DNA from: Allokutzneria oryzae
GTDB taxonomy: Bacteria; Actinomycetota; Actinomycetes; Mycobacteriales; Pseudonocardiaceae
DNA: 64,000 nucleotides
Reading direction: 5' to 3'
NCBI RefSeq assembly: GCF_042429765.1
Contig: NZ_JBHLZU010000009.1
Location: 1-64,000 of the forward strand
The position numbers and the translations under genes were made by a program. Positions 1-6,942 of this stretch are shown in pieces. Every line of letters starts with the position of its first letter. The stretch's first letter is position 1. The notes beneath the pieces are model-generated. The model had not been told where the DNA came from. It was given only the letters and a program-made list of their open reading frames with translations, and ran no database searches.

Positions 1-49
1 CCAGGTGCTTCTCGACCAGATCGACAAGCCGGTTGAGTGCCGAGATCAC
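1..49 (-). CDS. AraC-family regulator, N-terminal fragment cut by window edge
   Basis: Only the first 16 codons lie in the window, on the minus strand from a GTG at 47-49 preceded by a strong GAGGAGG ribosome site. The peptide reads MISALNRLVDLVEKHL. This opening resembles actinobacterial AraC/XylS-type regulators that begin with 'LNRLVDLVE(Q/K)HL' before their first helix-turn-helix. The assignment rests on this short match only; the DNA-binding part lies outside the window. Confidence 0.4.
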   Translation of the reverse strand, partial: MISALNRLVDLVEKHL

Positions 50-203
50 GAGGCCTCCTCTCGCTGTCGACCCTGCCGGAAGGCACCCCGGTCGCGCCCG
101 ACCGCAGCGAACCGATCCGATCATTCGATCACGCGCCTGGACCGAGGCGGAGCCGACGCGCGCTCATGCCGCGAAGCGGTGCTCGCCGATCTGGTTCGGT
201 TGG

Positions 204-497
204 ACCGTTCCCAGCGCGGCCGAGCGCGCGGGACGGGCGATGGTCCGCGTCCAAGGCGTCCTCGGCCCCGACGGCATCCTGCTCCCCCACCTCGCGGCTG
301 GCCCCATGGGGCGAGGCCACCGACACCGACGCCACGGTGGACCACCCGTGGCCCGGCAGGCTCCTGCCACCCACCACCACACCACCGGAAAAACCCGCCG
401 CCGGAGTGTTCGACGACACCGGGGAGCTGGCGCTGCCGCTGGGCGGGGACGGCCACCGGTGGTGGGTCGAGGGGATCCGGCCTGGTTCTGGCGTGAG
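204..497 (+). pseudogene. Decayed ImuB-like (Y-family polymerase-related) C-terminal fragment
   Basis: Two adjacent reading frames carry consecutive pieces resembling the C-terminal region of ImuB, the Y-family-like partner of DnaE2 in mutagenic repair. Frame 3 (about 204-294) reads AERAGRAMVRVQGVLGPDG. Frame 1 (from about 295) continues RLAPWGE and then HPWPGRLLPP. ImuB proteins have the same order, a 'RVQ.LLGP' stretch followed by 'RVxLVPWGE' and 'PWPGRLP'. A frameshift near 290-295 separates the pieces and no polymerase core lies upstream, so this is a broken remnant. Recognition is by motif only. Confidence 0.35.
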
Positions 498-569
498 CGT
501 TGACCGCGCAGCGAGTAGCGGAGTCCGGGGGTCGGTGGAGGGAGCCGAATGCCAGGTCCCGACCGCGTG

Positions 570-1352
570 TCACGACACGACGGCTGGCCGGATTGGCGTT
601 GCGCGGCGGTCGCGGGTGCGGTGGAAGAACACGACGAGGCTGAGTGCGGTGAGTCCGGTGAACCAGCCCAGTTCCAGCAGGAGGTGGGAGGTGGGGGTGG
701 TGGTGGAGAAACCCGCGGCGGTGGCGGACTGCATTGCCCCGTAGGCGGGAAGGAAACGGAGGAAGTCGTTGTCGGCGGCGGGGTTGGGGATGGGGTTCTG
801 GAGGGTGAGGTCGATGATGCTGATCATGATGATCAGGAACATGCCCTCCAGCTCGCCGCGGAGCAGGGCGCCGAGCATGACGCCGAGCGCGCCGTAGGTG
901 AGGGCGGCGGTGAACACGCTGACGCCGAGCAGCCAGGGCTGCTGGGGTTGCCAGGAGAGCACCACGATGGCGGTGGCGTAGGCGGAGATGACCGCGGCGG
1001 CGGCGATGAGCGCGCAGATCTTGGCGGCGACGAGGTGACCGCGCGGGTATCCGGCGAGGGCGAGGCGGCGGTCGAAGTCCCCGGCCTTGAAGGTGACCAT
1101 GAACATCATGAACCCGACGATCTGGGTGACCGCGTTGAGCGCTCCGGAGATCTGGGTGAGCTGGTTTCCCTGGGCCATCAGGGTTTCACCTGGGCCGCGG
1201 AGCCAGAACCGCAGCGGCGCCTCGGCGATGACGCTGTAGGCGAGGGCCATCCAGACCGGGACGTAGGCGGCGACCAGCCACAGGGCGAGCCGGTTGCGGG
1301 CGTGTTCGAGCAAGGCCATGCCGGTCGCGGTGCGGAAGTGGGTCCAGAACAT
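570..1352 (-). CDS. ABC transporter permease (ABC-2-like)
   Basis: About 260 residues with six or so hydrophobic segments, for example around LWLVAAYVPVWMALAY, VGFMMFMVTF, AVISAYATAIVVLS, LTYGALGVMLGALL and LGWFTGLTALSLVVFF. It should be the membrane half of an ABC exporter whose ATPase is the gene immediately upstream. I start it at the ATG at 1350-1352, one base after the ATPase stop, giving MFWTHFRTATGMAL; longer starts would run inside the ATPase gene. The substrate cannot be read from sequence; such two-gene ABC-2 exporters often export drugs, lipids or peptides. Codon use matches the neighbours. Confidence 0.85.
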   Translation of the reverse strand: MFWTHFRTATGMALLEHARNRLALWLVAAYVPVWMALAYSVIAEAPLRFWLRGPGETLMAQGNQLTQISGALNAVTQIVGFMMFMVTFKAGDFDRRLALAGYPRGHLVAAKICALIAAAAVISAYATAIVVLSWQPQQPWLLGVSVFTAALTYGALGVMLGALLRGELEGMFLIIMISIIDLTLQNPIPNPAADNDFLRFLPAYGAMQSATAAGFSTTTPTSHLLLELGWFTGLTALSLVVFFHRTRDRRATPIRPAVVS

Positions 1353-1353
1353 C

Positions 1354-1971
1354 TCAGTCTCCCGCGGCCGCGGCGGCGGGCTGGCGCAGGACGCCGGCGC
1401 GGAGGTGGTGGAGGTGGTCAAGCCGGTCGGCGTCGTGGGCCAGGTGGGAGATCACCAGGGCGGATCGGCCGCGGGAGCGCAGTTGTGCGGCGAGGTCCCA
1501 GAACCGGAGGTAGGTCTCCCAGTCGAAGCCCTGGTAGGGCTCGTCCAGCAGGAGGACGTCCGGGTCGTGCATCACCGCGAGGGTGAGGTTGAGCTTCTGC
1601 CGGGTGCCGCCACTGAGATGGCCGACGCGCTCGGGCAGGTAGTCGGTGAAGTTGAGGATCTCCATCAGCTCGTGCGCGTACCGCAGGTCGGGCAGGCCGT
1701 AGGCGACCTGGAAGTAACGCAGGTGCTGGGCGACGGTGAACGCCTCGTTGAGCACCGCCTGCTGCGGGCAGTAGCCGAGGCGCCCGTCATGGGCGACCGC
1801 GCCGCCGGTCGGCGTCAGTTCACCGCAGAGGATGCGCAACAGGGTCGTCTTGCCCGCGCCGTTCTCTCCGACCACGCCGACCAAGGCGCCTTCGGGTACC
1901 TGGAAGGAAACACCGCGCAGAACCTGACGCCTGCCGTAGGCGTGGTGCAGCCCCGTGACGGAAAGAGTCAT
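1354..1971 (-). CDS. ABC transporter ATP-binding protein
   Basis: About 205 residues with the full ABC ATPase motif set: Walker A GENGAGKTT, Q-loop region CPQQAVLNE, signature LSGGTRQ, Walker B VLLLDEPYQGFD and an H-loop in VISHLAHDADR. It powers the permease encoded one base downstream, so the two form one transcription unit. I prefer the start at 1971 (MTLSVTGLHHAYG), which has a GGGGG ribosome site close by; an in-frame ATG five codons upstream at 1986 lacks a clear site. The protein is short for the family but complete through the H-loop; the C-terminal alanine run is low complexity. Export cargo is unknown. Confidence 0.93.
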   Translation of the reverse strand: MTLSVTGLHHAYGRRQVLRGVSFQVPEGALVGVVGENGAGKTTLLRILCGELTPTGGAVAHDGRLGYCPQQAVLNEAFTVAQHLRYFQVAYGLPDLRYAHELMEILNFTDYLPERVGHLSGGTRQKLNLTLAVMHDPDVLLLDEPYQGFDWETYLRFWDLAAQLRSRGRSALVISHLAHDADRLDHLHHLRAGVLRQPAAAAAGD

Positions 1972-2189
1972 GACGCCCCCGCTCATCGCTGTCCGCCACC
2001 GCCCACCGACCTATGTCGGCACAATCCCTCCAGACCTGATCACTCGGATGGATGAAATAGTCGGTTTCGAGATGCGGAAAGCGGATGAGTGCCGTCGGCC
2101 TCCGGGTAGCTCGATGTGATGACGGCGCCGTTCGACTAGCGTCCGGTGCCCCGCCACTGCCGCAGTGGCTCGGATGGAGGGGGCTCCAG

Positions 2190-3878
2190 GTGAGTCGAGC
2201 GTTCGCCCTGGCCGGTATCAACTCAGCGGAGTTGCGCGAGTCCTTTCGGTTGTGTGAACGCGAACTCCGCGCCGTGCAGTCACCGCTGGCCGCCGCCGTT
2301 GATCTCCTGCCTGCCCAGACCCGCCCCCATCTGTACGCGATCGGCGCGTTCGCGGTGCGATCCGACCGGGTCGCTGACGAGGGCCCGGCAGCTGAGCGCG
2401 CCGAAGCTATGGCGCGGTGGTGCGCTGAGTCCCTCAACGAGCTGCGGCAGGGCCACAGCGACCACCCGATGCGGCGCGCGCTGGTGCACACCGTGCTGAT
2501 GTGGGACTTGGACACGGCGCTGCTCGAAGAGCTCCTGGACATCTTGACCCGTGACGGCTCCGCAGCACCGCGGATCGACTCCGAAGCCGACCAACGGCGG
2601 TACCTGCGAGCCGTGTCGGGGACGGTGTCGCAGCTGTGTTCACCGATGCTGGAGCCGACCGGCGACGCGGCGCGCGCGGGACGGCTGATGTCGGTGCTGG
2701 GCGAGGCGTTCCAGCTCGTCGACGTCCTCTTCGACCTCCGCCTCGACCTGGCCCGTGGTCGCTGCTACCTCCCAGCGCAGGACTTGCGGAGGCTCGGACT
2801 GTCCCCGGATGATCTCCACTCGCGGGGCGATCGCGCCGCGCTGGAGGACCTGGTCGCGATCCAGGTCGCCCGCGCCCGTGCGCTGCTGGACCAGGCCAGG
2901 CCGGTGACCTCGCTGGTGCATCCCGCCAGTGAGCCGTTCCTACGCGCCTGCTTCCTCGGGCTCGAAGTCAGCCTGGCCGAGGTCGCCCGGCGCGGGGCCG
3001 CGATCTTCGCCGGCGGTCCCCGGCTGTCGCTGCCGACTTCCCTGTCCGTGCTGCGCGGCGCCGTCGCACAGGAGGCCGCGCCGACGCGGCGCACGTGGCT
3101 CTCGCGCCTGCTGCGCCGCCGGGTCACCGGTCGACGCTCGCCGCTGCCCGAGACACCGGAATCGGTGCCCGACCACGTCGCGGTGATCATGGACGGGAAC
3201 CGGCGATGGGCCGCCAACCGAGGAGAACCCGCCGCGGCCGGGCACCTCGGAGGCAAGGAGGCGATGCTGCGGTTCATCGACGCCGCGGTGGAGACGGGAC
3301 TGCCGAACATCAGCATGTTCGCGTTCTCCACCGAGAACTGGTCCCGCCCGGACGGCGAGGTGGACGAGCTGATGAGTCTGCTACTCGACGCCGTGCAAAG
3401 CCAGACGGAGCAGCTCCACCAACAAGGTATCCGGCTGCGCTGGTGCGGAAGGCGCGATCGCGTATCACCTGAGCTGCGCACCAGGATGGAGGACGCCGAG
3501 CGGCGCACCGCGAGGAACACGAAACTGACCCTCACCCTGTGTGTGGACTACGGCGGGCGCGCCGAGATGGTCACCGCGGCCAGGGCGCTGGCCGCCGACG
3601 TCGAGAGCGGGTTGCTACGCGCTGGCGAGATCGACGAAGCGGACCTGGCGCGGCAGTTCTACCTCCCCGACCTCCCCGATGTCGACCTGCTGATCCGCAC
3701 CTCCGGGGAACAGCGGATCAGCAACTTCCTGCCCTGGCACACCGCCTACGCCGAGATCGTCTTCACCCCGGTGCTGTGGCCCGACTTCACCCGCGAACAC
3801 CTCCTCGAAGCGATCCGCGAGTACTCCGGACGCCGACGCCGCTTCGGCGGCAGCGAACTCCACACGGCAACACCATGA
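2190..3878 (+). CDS. Fusion: phytoene/squalene synthase-like domain plus cis-prenyltransferase
   Basis: Two complete prenyl-transfer domains lie in one 562-residue chain. Residues ~1-290 resemble trans head-to-head synthases (phytoene/squalene synthase): a first aspartate-rich motif in RSDRVADEG and a second in DVLFDLRLDLARGRCYLP. Residues ~325-560 are an undecaprenyl-diphosphate-synthase-type cis-prenyltransferase with MDGNRRWAANRG, FAFSTENWSRP and RTSGEQRISNFLPWHTAYAE, so its catalytic Asp and RTSGEQR diphosphate contacts are intact. The start is the GTG at 2190 behind GGAGGGGG; upstream in-frame codons do not look like either family. The next gene, 139 bases downstream, is a phytoene-desaturase-like oxidase, suggesting a carotenoid-like isoprenoid pathway in which the chain is elongated, condensed and desaturated. 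The fused arrangement and the inferred product deserve testing; domain identities are well supported. Confidence 0.88.
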   Translation: MSRAFALAGINSAELRESFRLCERELRAVQSPLAAAVDLLPAQTRPHLYAIGAFAVRSDRVADEGPAAERAEAMARWCAESLNELRQGHSDHPMRRALVHTVLMWDLDTALLEELLDILTRDGSAAPRIDSEADQRRYLRAVSGTVSQLCSPMLEPTGDAARAGRLMSVLGEAFQLVDVLFDLRLDLARGRCYLPAQDLRRLGLSPDDLHSRGDRAALEDLVAIQVARARALLDQARPVTSLVHPASEPFLRACFLGLEVSLAEVARRGAAIFAGGPRLSLPTSLSVLRGAVAQEAAPTRRTWLSRLLRRRVTGRRSPLPETPESVPDHVAVIMDGNRRWAANRGEPAAAGHLGGKEAMLRFIDAAVETGLPNISMFAFSTENWSRPDGEVDELMSLLLDAVQSQTEQLHQQGIRLRWCGRRDRVSPELRTRMEDAERRTARNTKLTLTLCVDYGGRAEMVTAARALAADVESGLLRAGEIDEADLARQFYLPDLPDVDLLIRTSGEQRISNFLPWHTAYAEIVFTPVLWPDFTREHLLEAIREYSGRRRRFGGSELHTATP

Positions 3879-4017
3879 GCAGCACACCACTCTCCGGTCA
3901 ACGGCGACGCGTGCCGAGCTCAGTCCGTTGTGGACGGTCGATGCGCCCACCAGAAGACAATGATCATCCGATCGACCGAACCGCAGGCGAGTTCCGTGTG
4001 CGCGTTACCGTCTCGCG

Positions 4018-5619
4018 GTGACCAAGGCTCATGTGATCGTGGTCGGAGCGGGGATCGGCGGTTCCGCGTTGGCCGCGTTGCTGACGCACGCCGGACTCCG
4101 GGTGACCCTGCTGGAGAAGAACCGCTACCTCGGCGGTTCCTGTGCCGGCTATGAAAAACACGGCTTCCGGATCGACTTCGGCACACATGTCTTCCCCCGC
4201 GGGGAACGCGGTCCGCTCGGGCAGGTCCTGAAGCGGGTGGAACGCCCTTCCGCCGTCGAGTTCCGACGCCATCCCGACGTCTTCGAACTCCGTTGGGCAG
4301 GACCACGCCCCGGCTACCGATCGCTCACCGTCCCCTCTTCGGCATGGCGCTTGCCCCCCTTCGCACTTCGGCTCATCCGGGAATGCGGGCTGTCTCCTCG
4401 GGCCGTCGCCCAGGGAATGCGGCTCCTGGCGCGCACCGCCACCGCCGACGACAGGTTCACCGACGCCTGGCTGTACCGCGATCTGGAGGAATTCGTCAGT
4501 AGCTACACCGACAACTCCACGATCGCCAACGCGTTCTACTTCCTCGCAGGACTCGGCTTCGTCCTGCCGCCCCGCGACGTCTCCGCAGGAGAAGGTCTGC
4601 ACTGCCTTCGGCGAGGGCTGCTGGACAACAGCCTCTCCTACGCCAAAGGCGGTTCGAAAGCGGTACCGACCACCTACTGTCGCATCGCCGAGGAACTGGG
4701 CGCCGACATCCGCACCGGCGCAGGGGTGAAGCGCATCCTCGTCCACGACGGACGTGTCCACGGTGTCGAACTACTCGACGGCACCCGGCTGGACGCCGAC
4801 ATCGTGGTCTCCACCTCCAGCGTGCGCACCACCGCGCTGCGGCTGTGCGATCCGGCCACGCTGCCACCCGACTTCGTCGACAACGCCAAAGGCATCACCG
4901 GTTCGATGATCGCCATCCAGGCGAAGATCGCACTGAACACGAAGCTCGTCGACGCCGGCTGTCTCGTCGGCGCCGTCAGTGACTCCATTGACCCGCTGCG
5001 CGCCGATGCCACGATGCTCACCTCGATGGCGGACTCCATCGCAATGGGGGAGATACCAGACGTCATCCCGTTCTACTGCCCCGTGCCGACCAACTTCGAC
5101 GCCTCGCTCGCGCCCCCGGGACATCAGCTGTTGACCGTGTGCATGCCCGCCCCCACAACGGATATCGAGCTCTCCGCGTCGCCGCGCGCATGGGACGACG
5201 CACTGATGAATGCCATGCGACGGATCGTGCCCGGCATCGACGACCACATCCTCTTCGTCGACCGCACCACCACCAGCTGGATGGAACACTGGATCGGCAA
5301 GCAGTACGGCCCAGCCATCTCCACCGGCCAAACCCCACGACAAGTCGGCAAACACCGCCCATCCGTCGCAACCCCTGTCGATGGCCTCTACCTCGCCGGC
5401 TGCGGCGCGGGCGGTAGAGGTGTGGGCACCGAGCTCGCCGCCGACAGCGCCATGGAATGCGCTGAACGCATCCTCGACGACCTCGGCCGAACCCCGCCCC
5501 CATCCTGGATCCCACCCCGTGACCCCGCCCCGACGCTCCCGGCAAGCATCTGGCGCAACCTCACCCGCACAGCGCCACGGCGCATCCGCCAGCCGGAATG
5601 CCCTGTGGCACATCACTAA
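4018..5619 (+). CDS. Phytoene desaturase-like FAD-dependent oxidoreductase
   Basis: 533 residues. It opens with a Rossmann dinucleotide motif VVGAGIGGSALAALLTHAG and the following LLEKNRYLGGSCAGYE, typical of the CrtI/CrtO-like amine-oxidase superfamily. Near the C-terminus GLYLAGCGAGGRGVGTELAA forms the second FAD-contact motif. Such enzymes introduce double bonds into, or isomerise, polyprenyl hydrocarbons such as phytoene. The gene follows the phytoene-synthase/cis-prenyltransferase fusion on the same strand, so it probably acts on that enzyme's product. It starts at GTG 4018 (MTKAHVIVVGAG); the ribosome site is weak. Exact reaction and number of desaturations are not readable from sequence. 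Confidence 0.83.
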   Translation: MTKAHVIVVGAGIGGSALAALLTHAGLRVTLLEKNRYLGGSCAGYEKHGFRIDFGTHVFPRGERGPLGQVLKRVERPSAVEFRRHPDVFELRWAGPRPGYRSLTVPSSAWRLPPFALRLIRECGLSPRAVAQGMRLLARTATADDRFTDAWLYRDLEEFVSSYTDNSTIANAFYFLAGLGFVLPPRDVSAGEGLHCLRRGLLDNSLSYAKGGSKAVPTTYCRIAEELGADIRTGAGVKRILVHDGRVHGVELLDGTRLDADIVVSTSSVRTTALRLCDPATLPPDFVDNAKGITGSMIAIQAKIALNTKLVDAGCLVGAVSDSIDPLRADATMLTSMADSIAMGEIPDVIPFYCPVPTNFDASLAPPGHQLLTVCMPAPTTDIELSASPRAWDDALMNAMRRIVPGIDDHILFVDRTTTSWMEHWIGKQYGPAISTGQTPRQVGKHRPSVATPVDGLYLAGCGAGGRGVGTELAADSAMECAERILDDLGRTPPPSWIPPRDPAPTLPASIWRNLTRTAPRRIRQPECPVAHH

Positions 5620-5746
5620 AAGTTCTTGCAGCGACTGCGGTGCGGCGACACCGGGAGCAGGACGCGGCACCGGGTCGGATCAGCCAGCGCACGGCAGAGC
5701 CGGTCCAGCGAGTGCTGTAGACCTGGTGCATCCGGGCGCAACCTGA

Positions 5747-6175
5747 TCACGTGTGGGAGTGTGTCCGAGGACTGGAGCGCCGCTGCGCGGGAATGACCGG
5801 CGTATCGGGGCTAGGGGAACGTTCGTGCAGTGGCGTTCGGACGCCCCGGAGTGCCGCTGCGAACGCCAGCGCGGTCAGCGCGCAGAAGGCGAGGACGAGC
5901 GCGCCTTCACCCGATTGCGCGGTGAACGCGAGCTCGCCGTGGTGGCCGAGCGCGAATCCCGCGTGCAGGGCCCAGCAGACAACGGCCGTGGCCAGCGTGG
6001 CGCGCATCGTCGACACCATCGCGATGGTGTCGACGACCGCAACCATCGCGATAAGGGACAGGACCGGCTGGCCGGTCGCGCCGCTCGCGACCACCAGGGC
6101 GGTCGCGACCACGCCTCCGGCCACACCGGCCGGGAAGGCGAACGCCCCGGGAAGGACCGGCGGTGGGACAGGCAT
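5747..6175 (-). CDS. Small multi-pass membrane protein downstream of kdpE
   Basis: 142 residues from ATG 6175 (MPVPPPVLPGAFAFPAG). There are three or four hydrophobic stretches (VAGGVVATALVVAS, VLSLIAMVAVVDTIAMVS, TLATAVVCWALHAGFALG, ALVLAFCALTALAFAAAL) and a basic, proline-rich tail. I do not recognise a named family. It lies 89 bases downstream of the kdpE stop on the same strand, so it may be transcribed with the potassium-uptake operon; a role in potassium or osmotic physiology is only guilt by association. The longer open frame upstream (to 6475) runs through the kdpE region and is not protein-like. Confidence 0.65.
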   Translation of the reverse strand: MPVPPPVLPGAFAFPAGVAGGVVATALVVASGATGQPVLSLIAMVAVVDTIAMVSTMRATLATAVVCWALHAGFALGHHGELAFTAQSGEGALVLAFCALTALAFAAALRGVRTPLHERSPSPDTPVIPAQRRSSPRTHSHT

Positions 6176-6264
6176 GTCTGCAGTACACGCCGTTGCCGCG
6201 AATCGTCGAAGCGTCCTTGCGCGGTCTGGACAAGCACAACGGGTTTCTTGACGCGTCCTTGACG

Positions 6265-6942
6265 TCAGGACTCGAAGCGGTAGCCCATGCCGGGCTCGGT
6301 CAGCAGGTGGCGTGGGTTGGACGGTTCGGGTTCGAGCTTGCGGCGCAGCTGCGCCAGGTACACCCGGAGGTAGTGGGTCTCGGTGGTGTAGCGCTCTCCC
6401 CACACCTCGCGCAGGAGCTGTTTCTGCGTGACGAGCTTGCCGTTGCTGCGGGCGAGGATCTCCAGCACTCCCCACTCGGTCGGTGTCAGGTGGACCTCGC
6501 GACCGTCGCGGTGGACCTTCTTCGCCGCCAGGTCGATCGTGAACGACGCGGTCCGCACCAGGGGCTCGCCGGTGTCGCGGGTGGCCGAGCGCCGGAGGGC
6601 CGCGCGGAGCCGGGCGAGCAGCTCGTCCATGCCGAAGGGCTTGGTGACGTAGTCGTCGGCTCCGGCGTCGAGCGCGCGGACCTTGCCCGCGGAGTCCGAG
6701 CGCGCTGACAGCACGACGATGGGCACCGGGCTCCAGCCGCGCAGTCCGGCGATCACTTCGGTGCCGTCCATGTCGGGCAGCCCGAGGTCGAGCACGACGA
6801 GATCAGGTTTGCCGAGTGCGGCCTCCTTGAGTGCGGTGGCGCCGTCTCCCGCCGTGAGGACGTCGTAGCCGCGGGCGTTGAGGTTGATGCGCAGTGCGCG
6901 GAGGATCTGTGGTTCGTCGTCGACGATGAGCACGGTGGTCAT
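6265..6942 (-). CDS. kdpE: KdpE, response regulator of the kdp operon
   Basis: 225 residues in the OmpR/PhoB class. The receiver domain shows the acidic pocket (DDEP near residue 8), the phospho-acceptor Asp in DLVVLDLGLPDMDG and the conserved Lys in DDYVTKPFGMDELLAR. The C-terminal winged helix contains VHLTPTEWGVLEILAR and YLRVYLAQLRRKLE. It is phosphorylated by KdpD and activates kdpFABC when potassium is limiting. The ATG at 6942 overlaps the kdpD stop (ATGA), indicating translational coupling. Length and order match KdpE of other actinobacteria. Confidence 0.97.
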   Translation of the reverse strand: MTTVLIVDDEPQILRALRINLNARGYDVLTAGDGATALKEAALGKPDLVVLDLGLPDMDGTEVIAGLRGWSPVPIVVLSARSDSAGKVRALDAGADDYVTKPFGMDELLARLRAALRRSATRDTGEPLVRTASFTIDLAAKKVHRDGREVHLTPTEWGVLEILARSNGKLVTQKQLLREVWGERYTTETHYLRVYLAQLRRKLEPEPSNPRHLLTEPGMGYRFES

